A stretch of 64,000 nt of DNA from Halisarca cf. caerulea (lineage: Eukaryota; Porifera; Demospongiae; Chondrillida; Halisarcidae), in NCBI GenBank assembly GCA_963170055.1, contig CAUJGJ010000083.1, positions 1,469,101 through 1,533,100 on the forward strand. The letters run 5' to 3'. Within the stretch, counting starts at the first letter, position 1. Each line of letters starts with the position of its first letter. Under the pieces are notes generated by a model that ran no database searches, had not been told where the DNA came from, and saw only the letters and a list, made by a program, of their open reading frames with translations. A program made the position numbers and the translations under genes. Shown here piece by piece: positions 12,904 through 24,300 of this stretch.

Positions 12904-13789
12904 TTTTAGCCATGACTGTTGCACGAGTCTTATTATTTAGGTACATGTGTATATCTACATGTTGTTTGCTAAAATTATTCATTGATTGGTAGTGAAATGG
13001 CTACGCGAGACTAGACGTACGCGTACGTACACAAGGCCTGTACTTTGATGATCGTAGACTTCAGCGCTCTTTCTGTTTGAGCATTTGTTTCTAGATGGGT
13101 ACATTGATTTTGGTCAGGTAACTGCATAGATTCTAATTTCTTTATCTTACAAGATTTGATCGTGTTCCTTCTCAACTGCAGTGGAAAACTATTCGAGCAA
13201 TCGTTTCGCTATAAAAGGAAAAACCGCACGAACAAGGGTGTATAAAAACCATTTAAAATGGTAAAAGGATGCAGGATTGACACAGGATTATGCAAAAAGG
13301 CATTATCAAAAACGATTCTCCAAAAACACTTGGAACAAGGGTAAGTTGCCAAACCGGTACAGGGCTAGACGGGCAAAGGGCAAGACAGGCATAGAGCTAG
13401 ACGAGCATAGGGCTTCACATACATGAGGCTAGATGGGTATAGGGCTAGACAGAGTTTAGTTGGACTGAGTGCACACTGTGCAAATTCCTACATCCCGCAG
13501 CACATGTGTACTGTATAATGTGCTGCACATGCAGGATGTAGGAATTTGCACAGTGTGCACTCAGTCCAACTAAACTCTGTCTAGCCCTATATCCGTCTAG
13601 CTTCATGTATGTGTAGCCCTATGCTCGTCTAGCTCTATGCCTGTCTTGCCCTTTGCCCATCTAGCCCTGTACCGGTTTGGCAACTTACCCTTGTTACACG
13701 TGTTTTTAGAGAATCGTTTTTGATAATGCCTTTTTGCACAATCCTGTGTCAATCCTACATCCTTTTACCATTTTTAAATGGTTATGGCA

Positions 13790-14610
13790 TGGTATATGGA
13801 TCAATGTGGACTAGGGAGGTGCATTGTAGCTGTGGTGAGGCTTGGTAGCTGCATTTGAACTTGCTGCACTTGCTTGACTTCAAAGCAAGTGTAACAATTA
13901 CTACTTGGCACTCAATCAAATTTCTTGTAACTTATCACATTGTATCTTCCCTATACTCAAGCTCAATACCCTGATACTAACAAGGGTTGGTGCACAGCTC
14001 CGAAAGGAGGGTGTCCAGCTTCCAAAGGAGGGCACATAAATTTTATAGGAGGGCAGGACTGCCCTCCTATGATGCTTTGGCTAAAGCACTGGTTGGGGCC
14101 TGTCTACAGAGACTACTTGCAGTACTGACTAGTTCTCGCAGACAGCTTTCGCTGATATTGCTGGTGGAAAGGTCCAGATTGTCTCAATAAGTCCAGAACT
14201 GCTTAAAAAGAATAAAGATTACACACGTATAAAACCATTTTATTCTAATACTACAGTACACTTTTTACCCAGAAAAAATCCTTTGAAGAATGATTCAAGT
14301 TATTCATATATATTTAAGATTCATTGGCAAAAGGTGTGAAAGGTTAATGTCCAGGAATGTTTCAGACATTGGAACGAGTTTTGTGGGGTAATGTGCCAGA
14401 CCCTTCTAACGGGGGGGGGGGGGGGGGGGGGGGGGATGATGACATCAGAAACATGGAGCCGCGAGAAAAGGGTCTTGAACTCCAGACTAAGTGATTTGAG
14501 TGTGTGAGGCGGCAGCCTCCATGAGTTTTTAACTTGAATTACTTGTTGACATTTTCTTGATAAAATATAAGACAAGAAATTTGTTAGCAATGGTAACTGA
14601 AATCAGTGCA
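13790..14610. other. No gene; perfect 26-bp palindrome and homopolymer
   Basis: ATAGGAGGGCAG / CTGCCCTCCTAT form a palindrome at 14045-14070, within repeated GGAGGG units (about 14004-14060). A run of about 26 G lies at 14410-14435. No coding signal. Confidence 0.6.
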
Positions 14611-14616
14611 ATATCA

Positions 14617-14690
14617 TGTAGTATGGTAGTACTGCATATGTGGGGATGACGCCAAAATCAAATGGCTACCCATACATTAGGGCCTAACGT
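14617..14690 (+). repeat. Repeat A leader fragment
   Basis: GTAGTATGGTAGTACTGCATATG followed by GATGACGCC and CCATACATTAG matches the start of the A/H repeat at 4341, 9774, 35690 and 40904. Only the first part is present. Confidence 0.55.
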
Positions 14691-14780
14691 ATTTGCGCCA
14701 AAAGTAACTTCTGGTACGTTTTGGAGCTACAAAACCCCATATTCTGATGTTTTGCTGGATTTTAGATAGATAAAAGTATA

Positions 14781-14961
14781 TACAGTGGAGTCAGGATAAG
14801 TCAAATCAGTAGGGACAGCAAAATTAATTCCACTTATTAGAAAATCTACTTAACAGAGTTTGTTTATATTAGTTTTAATTGTGTAGGGACAAACAAACCC
14901 ATTTGACTTATCCAGAACTTCCAGTTAAGCATGTTCTACTTATTAACTGGACTGCACTGTA
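14781..14961. mobile_element. Small Tc1/mariner-like MITE
   Basis: The ends TACAGTGGAGTC and GACTGCACTGTA are near-perfect inverted repeats, with AAGTC blocks just inside. A TA-type target is compatible with the flanks. Length is about 180 bp, with no open frame of note. Confidence 0.65.
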
Positions 14962-15122
14962 ACAGGCTACTAAGTGCTTTCACTGAAAATTGGAAAGTTT
15001 ACATAGCGTACTTATTATTCTTGCCTTTTAGTTCAAACAAGATAGCAAATGCTAGGAAAGACATGGCAACCTAATTATACCACAATTACAACTCAATATT
15101 TTGCATGGGTGCCTTTTATCAG

Positions 15123-15768
15123 TGAGCAGTTTAGTGAGGTTAATTGATTGAGTTGTTAGTGTAGAGAGAACTTGGTTGCCCATGCATTATTGGTCATAAA
15201 AGTCTACAAGGGCCCCGAACGTGTGTCTTTGATCACAAGTCACAATTCAATGTGGAAGGTAAATCACGCATAATGCACAGTGGAAGTCTCAGGTAAGTGC
15301 ACGCTACAAGCACCACCAATTGGCCGAATATCATGTTACTCAAAAGAAATAATTGGTCTGTTCCCCCCCCCCCCGGGCTTATGATTTACAGGTCATAACC
15401 ACCTCAATGCCAGGTGCGGACCTATAATTTGATACAAGGAACGGTGCTTTATCTGATTCTGAGTTACTTCCTTCTGAAGAATGGGGATTGTTTCGGGAAA
15501 TCATGAGTGCTGGGAGTGTGAACGGACTGGTTATTCTATTGATCAAGTAGCTTTTTAAATTTGTATTGTAGAATTTATGCATCAACTTGTAGCACACACT
15601 TAACTAAGTCTTTCACAGTGTATTATCTGTTATTTACCTCCTATTTCTACCTGTGATTTATGACCAAAGACACACTTTCCAGGCCCTTGTAGACTTTCAT
15701 GGTTAATAATGTGTGGGTGACCGAGTTCTGTCTACACTAATGACTCAATCATCTTGCTAAACCGCTAG
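15123..15768. mobile_element. 645-bp foldback element
   Basis: The left arm (about 15123-15290) and right arm (about 15600-15768) are imperfect inverted copies. Shared blocks include GATTGAG, TTAGTGTAGA, AAAGTCTACAAGGGCC and GTGTCTTTG. The middle, with a C run near 15363-15374, is unrelated. It is probably a non-autonomous DNA transposon. Confidence 0.7.
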
Positions 15769-15886
15769 GTAATAAGTAAGAATAAGTTTGTGTATTATAT
15801 AGTGTTGGTAGAATTTAGGACACACAAAATCAAACTGGTAGGTCTACCAAGATGACACTTGAATTCAAATTGGACGACTGTTAAAA

Positions 15887-16379
15887 TTGATGCAAAATGT
15901 TGCAGGAGTAGATTTCAATGTACGTAGTCTCATTTGTTATGCTTTGTTGTTATTATATGGTGACATCGAAACCAATCCAGGGCCTGTGAAGTACTGCCCA
16001 GTATGTGAATTAACTGTAGAAGTTCAACATTGTGCAATTTCATGTCAGAGGGTGTGGTTATTGGCATCACATGAAATAATGTGTACATGACTTTCAAACA
16101 GTAGATGTGGTGAAGTGGTATTATAAATGTTGCGTTAAGTTTCTGCATTTAACTTTGAAGACAAAGCACCCCATTCCTCAAATCCCCAGTGTACAAAATG
16201 ATTCATCTTGTCTGAATCCAAAAAGAGCAAAAGTTTTGCTTGAACATTGTTTTGCCAGAAGCATCGACAACACAGAAACCTCACTTAACCCATTGAACAT
16301 ATCAGATGCTGAAGATGACTACACAGATCTTGTCAATGAGTTTAAAGACATACTAAATGCAATGCAGCATGCTGTTTGA
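15887..16379 (+). pseudogene. 2A-like motif plus PHD-like finger, LINE 5' fragment
   Basis: The first frame (from 15887) encodes a hydrophobic stretch ending LLLLYGDIETNPGP. GDIETNPGP lies at 15959-15985 and fits the 2A ribosome-skipping consensus D-[VI]-E-x-N-P-G-P. Skipping would fall between Gly32 and Pro33. It is followed by KYCPVC and further Cys/His (AISC, SH..MC, then WYYKCC in the next frame), a plausible decayed PHD-like finger. A stop at 16088 and frame changes break it, and a 16107-16379 frame then runs to a stop. 2A plus PHD finger is known at the start of ORFs of some CR1-like LINEs in invertebrates. It could alternatively be the 5' part of the adjoining Helitron. Confidence 0.6.
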
Positions 16380-16504
16380 GAAAGGAAAAGGGGAATCAAG
16401 TACAATGCTGATTTGACTAACCCTGCCCACTAGAATCAAAAACCACCATTGAGTTTCAAGAGCTACCTAACAAGAGAATACAAGCAAAAGTGAACACAAA
16501 ATGA

Positions 16505-17937
16505 AATGATCCTCTCCTAAATACTCACAATAAATCTCTACTACAATTGTGAGTATTACACGTTGATGCGCAAACCATTACAGACATAGAAGATTGCATA
16601 CATTACATGGCAAAATATTCTGCTAAAGCCGAGGCAAAGTCACAGACAGCTAAGCAAATTTTAGAACATGTGTCGGAAACTGTCGCACTTCAAACACAAG
16701 CAGTGTTGTTCATTCTGCTATGATCAAATCTATAGGAGAAAGAGATTTCAGTGCACACGAAGCTACACACATGCTATTTGGGGTACCACTATATAGCTGT
16801 GCATTCACATATTCACATTCATTACAGTTTTACTTGATGAAATGCTAACTTATGAAATCCAACGTACTTCATCTAAAACAAAAATAACAACAAAGAAATC
16901 TATTGTGCAATGCTATGCTCAAAGGACATGCTCCCTGGATCAAACAGGTCATGAAATGAACTTACATACATCAATATTTAAGTCATTACATACTATGCAG
17001 TGAATAATGTACAGTACTAAAACAGCGAAAGACCCAGTGATTGTACGAACTTATATCCTAACTAATCCAAAAGGCAAGCATTACCCTCAATACTACAAAT
17101 ATCAACTTACAGTATAAAGTACAAGCCCTGGCAACACCCATTCTCAAACGCATGGAACAATTTAATCTTCCTGAAATCGATGAATCATACATCTCTGCAT
17201 ATCACTACTTCCTCAAAGAACGAAATTCAGTTTGTTACCTACCACAACTTCCAGAGGAACTTGAATTGGTGGAACAGTACCTTAAACAAAATAATGTCAA
17301 TGACTCTGATGATGGAATTCAAACTGAAAAGGAAGAATGGATGATACTCTTACAACTGAATCCAGATTTTCATGGCACTCAAAATGCTTTAGACAACATT
17401 AAAGGGCGTGCTGCCATAACAAATATCACTCCTGATCAAACACAAGCAAGTCTGAATTGGATTGCAACAATAAGAAAAGAACACACAGTTCAAACAGTAA
17501 CTGTTACAGTTGATCAAGATCATATGCCTAAAATTGATCCCCTTACATTGAATGAAGAACAAAAACTCGCATACAAAATTGTCACAAATCACCATTCAAG
17601 TAAAACACATGCTAAATAACAATTGCTGATGATTATTCATGGATCTGCATATCTGATAAATGCAATTGCATCACAATTAAAGACTGACTGCTGCTTAACT
17701 GATACCACTGGCATAGCAGTGTTCAGCATAAATAGTGTCACAATACATTCACTCTTACAGCTTCCAATCAAGAATCAAGGTGCATGAGATTTAGAAGGAA
17801 ATGCACTCATAAAACTACAGCAGAAACTTGAACACAAACAATACATAATCATGCCAATGTTGGGACAAAGGTCATTCATATGGATTGACAAAGATTAAGA
17901 CAAGCAACAGCATGTTATGACATGATTTTTGGTAAAT
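16505..17937 (+). pseudogene. Helitron Rep-helicase, 5' portion (disrupted)
   Basis: Pieces in shifting frames follow Helitron protein order: NDPLLNTHNKSLLQL, then CIHYMAKYSAKAEAKSQ (about 16590-16645), IGERDFSAHEATHMLFGVPL (about 16733-16790), KYKPWQHPFSNAWNN (about 17118) and a 155-codon frame at 17152-17619. That frame ends in the helicase motif LNEEQKLAYKIV. The Pif1-like helicase then continues with IIHGSAYLINAIA, DTTGIAVFSIN, TIHSLLQLPI and a degraded MLGQRSFIWIDK. The Walker A lysine-containing GTGKS is missing (HGSA joins YLIN directly), so the helicase could not bind ATP. The HUH nuclease part is not visible. The coding sequence stops at about 17937 and resumes at 26927. Confidence 0.8.
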
Positions 17938-17954
17938 TTTAATAAGCAAATAAG

Positions 17955-18111
17955 TAAATAAGCATTTTCTACTCACCCCCACATACAGTACACTCTATAA
18001 TTTTTCCCTACAACTTCCAACTTTCACAACACTTATAACCAATTTTATTTTGGCTGCACCAAACCCTGAGGGGTATCAGTCCATCAATCACAATATGTGA
18101 TGGTAAAGCAG

Positions 18112-18113
<2 letters not shown>
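17955..18113 (+). mobile_element. Solo 3' UTR of an APE-type LINE, ending in (TAA)n
   Basis: This matches the reverse complement of 36400-36550, the 3' UTR of the minus-strand LINE at 36.4-40.0 kb. Shared blocks are GCATTTTCTACTCACCCCCA, TCAGTCCATCAATCACA and a terminal TAAAGCA before TAA repeats. It is therefore a severely 5'-truncated LINE copy inserted into the Helitron helicase. The first retroelement of the TAA-associated cluster follows directly. Confidence 0.75.

Positions 18114-18146
<33 letters not shown>
18114..18146. repeat. (TAA)n, 5' flank of element E1
   Basis: About 33 bases of TAA units between the LINE 3' UTR and E1. Confidence 0.95.
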
Positions 18147-21100
18147 TTGATTTGATTTGATTTGACGTGACAAGATGGCGGCAGCGCCGCGCTCTCAATC
18201 ATTTTCGCGGTGCTGCTCTTGTATGAAGAATGGTCGATGTGTCCGATGCGCTTGTGTGAAAAGAGGACAGATCTGTATAGATTGCTGGCCGTCAAAAATT
18301 AAGCCCAACCGATGCATGAATTCAATACATACCGCTCAAGGGTCTACGGTCAACAGCGCTCCAATCCATCCACCGGCCGCTGTTCCACAACCTGCTATGG
18401 ATCACCATTCAACGCACCAATCAACCAACGAATCCACCTACCAATTATCTATTGAATCTACTCAACAATCAGCTAGCGAATTTCACCGATCTTCCACCGA
18501 ATCCATTCAACTACAACCCGATGCTTCCACACGCGAAATCGAGTCTCTAACTTCACTCCTTAACACGCGCATTAAGGTCGTGAAGCGAGTACCCCGCCTG
18601 TCAAGGGTGACTGTTGCGCGGAAACTCGCCAATGTGGTGGAACAGGTTGTTTCACGAAATGACCTGCAATCTTGGGTGAGACTTCTCTCGTTCTCTAAGA
18701 AGTGCCTTTGCACACCTGTTAGAGGGGGTAAGCGTTGGAGTTTGGCCACCCTGATCAACAAGCAGGTGTCCCAGGAATCATCTGTATCTGAGATGCCGGC
18801 CAATCGGCCCCACTGTTCCAAACCTTGCAAAAAGGACAATCACATGGACCATCTGGCCTCCAGAGTCTCCAGTAAACTGGAAGAGGGTGACTACCGGGGA
18901 GCAGTCAGGTTGGCATGCAGTGAGGACGTTATTGCGGAGCCGAGTAGGGAGACCCTACAAGCCCTCCAGGCAAAGCATCCCGCCTCGCCTCCTGACTCTA
19001 ACATTTCCACTTTTGAACCAACATCATCACTTGCTTTTAACATTGATACTCAAATCATCATGAGGGTAATCTCATCTTTTCCCAAGGGCTCAGGCGGGGG
19101 TCCTGATGGCCTTCTCCCTCAACATCTAAAAGACCTTACCAGTCCATCAGCAGGTGATGGGGGCACATTCCTATTGACAGCCCTAGTGGGGCTCATCACA
19201 CTGATTCTTGAGGGTAGAACTCCCATTCCCATCCGTCCCCTCTTCTTCGGTGCAAATTTGACAGCCCTCACCAAGAAGTGTGGGGGTATCCGTCCAATTG
19301 CAGTAGGTTATACCCTGAGAAGACTTGCCTCAAAATGTGCCAGCTTACATGCTCTTGAAACCATCCCTAATTTGCTAGCCCCCTACCAACTGGGTTTTGG
19401 AATTGCTGGGGGTATCGAGGCAGCCATCCATGCCAGTAGAGTTTACCTCAACGCCCTACCCTCTGACAAAGCCTTGGTAAAAGTGGATTTTAGAAATGCA
19501 TTCAACTCCATCCGCCGGGACAAAATCCTGGGCGCTGTTGAAGATCACATCCCAGAACTGCTACCATATGTTCAATCAGCTTACGCTTCTTCATCCATCC
19601 TGATGTGGAATGATGCTCAAGTGGTATCTGCAGAGGGAATTCAGCAGGGAGACCCTCTGGGTCCTATGCTGTTTTGCTTGGGCATTCACAACATGGTATC
19701 CAGTCTTTCATCCGAATTCAAAGCATTTTACCTGGACGACGGCACGTTAGGTGGAAGTGTTGAGGATATGGTGGCAGACTTACGGAGAATTGAGGACCAG
19801 GGAAAAGCCTTGGGACTTTTCCTGAATGTGGACAAATCTGAGGTGGTGTGTCACAGTGAGTCTTCAGTTGGTCACCTTCTGTCAACATTTCCAGGCCTGC
19901 AGTACATTCAAGCTTCACACGCCATTTTGTTGGGTTCTCCTCTGGGAAGTGAGGCACTTCAAGTCTGCTTTGAGGAACAACTTCATCAGCTAAATGTTAT
20001 AGGAAAACGGCTTTGTCACCTTCAAATGCATGACGTCATCACCATCCTGCGCCACTCCTTCTCCATTCCAAAGCTTTTGCACATCCTCCGCACCTCACCT
20101 GCTTATTCTTCACCATTCCTGGAGTCCTGGGACCATCTACTGAAGTCCACAGTTTCTAGGATCACCAACATTGATTTCAACCATGGCAACTCGTGGCTTC
20201 AGGCAACTCTTCCCGTTAAATCAGGTGGCCTTGGGTTTCGGAGTGCCTCCATCCTTGCACCATCTGCCTTCCTGGCATCTGCTGATGGAGCCTCTGACCT
20301 AATGTAGCAACTCCTTCCTATCCATCTGCTATCCACCCCATACCTCGACAGAGACTATGCCCTGGTCAGGTGGAGAAGTGCCTTGCCTGAGGACACACCT
20401 CTCCCCAATGCCACAAGCCAACAAAAATCCTGGGACCGGCCATCAGTCCAGCACTTGTTTGACACCCTTTTGAGCCACTGTGCTGATGACATCTCTAGAT
20501 CTCGGTTGCTAGGAGCAGCCTCACCTGAGTCTGGTGCATGGTTGAATGCTCTACCTGTCTCTTCCCTGGGCCTCCGCATGTCTAACGATACCATCCGCAT
20601 CGCCATTGGCCTCAGAGTAGGTGCACCCTTGTGCCTGCCCCACACCTGTGCCTGTTGTGGAAAACCTGTGGACAATCTGGGTCTCCATGGTCTGAGCTGT
20701 CAGTCAAGCCAAGGGAGAGTTCCCCGCCATCAGATGCTGAATAACATCATCCACCGGTCTTTGACCTCTGCCAACATCAGCAATAGGCTTGAACCATCTG
20801 GACTCTACAGAGCGGATGGGAAACGTCCAGATGGGGTCACTCACGTTCCATGGTCTGGTGGGAAATTCCTCGTGTGGGATGCAACATGTGTGGACACATT
20901 CTGCAGCTCCCGAAGAAGTGCAGCAGCTAAGGAAGCAGGAGGAGCTGCAGCCATTGCTGAAAGAGAGAAGGCAAGAAAGTATGAGCACCTTGACAGGTCG
21001 TACAGCTTCCAGCCAATTGCAGTGGAAACCTGTGGATCAATGGGCCCAGAGTCATTGTGTTTCCTGCATGACCTCGGCCAAAGATTGAAATCAGCCACTG

Positions 21101-21352
21101 GAGAGAATCAGTCCTTCAGCTATCTATTACAGCGGCTTTCAGTGGCCATACAAACAGGTAATGCCTCTTCGATTCTGGGCACCATGGATTTCTCATCGGA
21201 GCTGCCAGATTCTATTGATTAATTAGGCCTTGTATGTAATGGTTTTTTTTTTCTTTCATTTTGTGTTGTATGTAATAATAATCTGTATTTAGTAATTTCC
21301 GTTTGTGTTTGTGTCTAGTATAGTATAATATTAACTATCTATGTATCAAGTG
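18147..21352 (+). mobile_element. Element E1: near-intact TAA-associated RLE retrotransposon
   Basis: The element runs from a short TTTGA repeat and GACGTGACAAGATGGCGG to a 3' UTR ending GTGTTTAATAATAAT. (TAA)n lies on both sides. Coding is essentially complete. Placement in TAA repeats matches the known behaviour of the Dong (R4-group) element of silkworm, a family with the same endonuclease type. Confidence 0.85.
18175..21222 (+). CDS. CXC-like/RT/restriction-like endonuclease polyprotein (one in-frame TAG)
   Basis: Reading from ATG at 18175 (AAGATGG context) gives 710 residues to TAG at 20305-20307. The same frame then stays open to TAA at 21220, about 1015 residues in all. Domains: a cysteine cluster at residues 13-47 (Cys14, 16, 22, 25, 27, 34, 37, 47) resembling a tesmin-type CXC zinc domain; a Ser/Thr/Gln-rich linker to about 125; and a conserved helical region at about 130-205. 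The RT follows, with GPDGLLPQHLKDL, motif A VDFRNAFNS (Asp438), QGDP (Asp493) and YLDD (519-522). After the TAG come a CCHC knuckle (Cys825, Cys828, His838, Cys842), RH at 851-852, and endonuclease candidates Glu873, Asp886 (RPDG) and Asp902 (WDAT). By family analogy the RLE nicks DNA and the RT primes on the nick. Whether the TAG is read through or is a lesion is open. Confidence 0.88.
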
Positions 21353-21353
21353 T

Positions 21354-21387
<34 letters not shown>
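21353..21387. repeat. (TAA)n between E1 and E2
   Basis: About 30 bases of TAA repeats joining the E1 3' end to E2 in head-to-tail order. Confidence 0.95.
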
Positions 21388-24300
21388 TCTGGGTGGTGAT
21401 TGACGTGACAAGATGGCGGCAGCGCCACGCTCTCAATCTTTTTCGCGGTGCTGCTCTTGTATGAAGAATGGTCGATGTGTCCGATGCGCTTGTGTGAAAA
21501 GAGAACAACTCTGTGTAGATTGCTGGCCGTCAAAAATCAAGCCCAACCGATGCATGAATTCAATACATACCGCTCAAGGGTCTACGGTCAACAGCGCTCC
21601 AATCCATCCACCGGCCGCTGTTCCACAACCTGCCATGGATAACCAATCAACGCACCAATCAACCAATGAATCCACCTACCAATTATCTATTGAATCTACT
21701 CAACAATTAGCTAGCGAATTTCACCAATCTTCCACCGAATCCATTCAACTACAACCCGATGCTTCCACATGCGAAATCAAGTCTCTAACTTTACTCCTCA
21801 CCATGCGCATTAAGGTCGTGAAGCGAGTACCTCACCTATCAAGGGTGACTGTCGTGCGAAAACTCGCCAATGTGGTGGAACAGGTTGTTTCACGAAATGA
21901 CCTGCAATCTTGGGTAAGACTGCTCTCTTTTTTCAAGAAGTGCCTTTGCACACCTGTTAGAGGGGGTAAGCGTTGGAGTCTGGCCACCCTGATCAACAAG
22001 CAGGTGTCCCAGGAATCATCTGTATCTGAGATGCCGGCCAATCGGCCCCACTGCTCCAAACCTTTCAAAAACAACAATCACATGGACCATCTGGCCTCCA
22101 GAGTCTCCAGTAAAACTGGAAGAGGGTGACTACTGAGGAGTAGTCAGGTTGGCATGTAGTGAGGACGTTATTGCGGAGCCGAGTAGGGAGACCCTACAAG
22201 CCCTCCAGGCAAAGCATCCTGCCTCCTCTCCTGACTCTAACATTTCCACTTTTGAACCAACATCATCACTTGCTTTTACCATTGATACTCAAATCATCAT
22301 GAGGGTAATCTCATTTTTTCCCAAGGGCTCAGGCGGGGGTCCTGATGGCCTTCTTCCTCAACACCTAAAAGACCTTACCAGTCCATCAGCAGGTGATGGG
22401 GGCACATCTCTATAGACAGCCCTAGTGGGGCTCATCACACTGATTCTTGAGGGTGGAACTCCCACTCCCATTCGTCCCCTCTTCTTCGGTGCAAATTTGA
22501 CAGCCCTCACCAAGAAGTGTGGGGGCATCCGCCCGATTGCAGTAGGTTACACCCTGAGAAGACTTGCCTCAAAATGTGCCAGCTTACATGCTCTTGAAAC
22601 CATCCCTAATTTGCTAGCCCCCTACCAACTGGGTTTTGGAATTGCTGGGGGTATCGAGGCAGCCATCCATGCCAGTAGAGTTTACCTCAACGCCCTACCC
22701 TCTGACAAAGCCTTGGTAAAAGTGGATTTTAGAAATGCATTCAACTCCATCCGCTGGGACAAAATCCTGGGTGCTGTTGAAGATCACATCCCAGAACTGC
22801 TACCATATATTCAATCAGCTTACGCTTCTTCATCCATCCTCATGTGGAATGATGCTCAAGTGGTATCTGCAGAGGGAATTCAGCAGGGAGACCCTCTGGG
22901 TCCCATGCTGTTTTGCTTGGGCATTCATAACATGGTATCCAGTCTTTCATCCGAATTCAAAGCATTTTACCTGGACAACGACACGATAGGTGGAAGTGTT
23001 GAGGATATTGTGGCAGACTTACGAAGAATTGAGGACCAGGGAAAAGCCTTAGGACTTTTCCTGAATGTGGACAAATCTGAGGTGGTGTGTCACAATGAGC
23101 CTGCAGTTGGTCACCTTCTGTCAACATTTCCAGGCCTGCAGTACGTTCAAGCTTCACACGCCATTTTGTTGGGTTCTCCCCTGGGAAGTGAGGCACTTCA
23201 AGTCTGCTTTGAGGAACAACTTCATCAGCTAAATGTTATAAGACAACAGCTTTGTCACCTTCAAATGCATGACGCCATCACCATCCTGCGCCACTCCTTT
23301 CCATCCCAAAGCTTTTGCACATCCTCCGCACCTCACCTGCTTATTCTTCACCATTCCTGGAGTCCTGGAACCATCTACTGAAGTCCACTGTTTCTAGGAT
23401 CACCAACATTGATTTCAACCATGGCAACTCGTGGCTTCAGGCAACTCTTCCCATTAAATCGGGTGGCCTTGGGTTTTGGAGTGCCTCTATCCTTGCACTG
23501 TTTGCCTTCCTGGCTTCGCTGATGGAGCCTCTGACCTAATGTAGCAACTCCTTCCTATCCATCTGCTATCCACCCCATACCTCCACAGAGACTATGCCCT
23601 GGTTAGGTGGAGAAGTGCCTTGCCTGAGGACACACCTCTCCCCAATGCCACAAACCAACAAAAATCCTGGGACCGGCCATCAGCCCAGCATGCACTTGTT
23701 TGACACCCTCTCGAGCCATTGTGCTGATGACATCTCTAGATCTCGGTTGCTAGGAGCAGCCTCACCTGAGTCTGGTGCATGGTTGAATGCTCTACGTGTT
23801 TCTTCCCTGGGTCTCCGCATGCCTAATGATACCATCCGCATTGCCATTGGCCTCAGAGTAGGTGCGCCCCTGTGTCTGCCCCACACCTGTGCTTGCTGCG
23901 GAAAACCTGTGGACAATCTGGGTCTCCATGGTCTGAGCTGTCAGTCAAGCCAAGGGAGAGTTCCCCGCCATCAGATGCTGAATAACATCATCCACCGGTC
24001 TTTGGCCTCTGCCAACATCAGCAATAGGCTTGAACCATCTGGACTTTACAGAGCAGATGGGAAACGTCCAGATGGGGTCACCCACGTTCCATGGTCTGGC
24101 GGGAAATTCCTTGTGTGGGATGCGACATGTGTGGACACATTCTGCAGCTCCCGCAGAAGTGCAGCAGCCAAGGAAGCAGGAGGAGCTGCAGCCATTGCTG
24201 AGAGAGAGAAGGCAAGAAAGTACGAGCACCTTGACAGGTCGTACAGCTTCCAGCCAATTGCAGTGGAAACCTGTGGATCAATGGGCCCAGAGTCATTGTG

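Larger units (their letters stand above)
9774..13785. repeat. Repeat family A/H, copy 2, split by a nested retroelement
   Basis: The leader half runs 9774-10341 and resumes at 12991. Compare CGGATCAGTG|AAAA on the left and GTAGTGAAATGGCTACGC on the right with the uninterrupted copy near 4475. The hairpin half is 13246-13785, with arms of about 250 bases matching closely around a centre near 13497-13535. The arms contain degenerate AGGGCTAGACGGGCAT-type units. This is the best-preserved hairpin of the family in the window. Confidence 0.7.

Noticed and set aside
16529..16567. AATACTCACAAT / ATTGTGAGTATT hairpin as a MITE or regulatory stem
   Set aside because: The left side encodes conserved Helitron residues (LLNTHNKSLLQL) in the expected order, so the hairpin is probably incidental.
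18008..18295. Minus-strand 95-codon frame with a leucine run
   Set aside because: The leucines come from the reverse of the TAA repeat; it overlaps the real E1 start.
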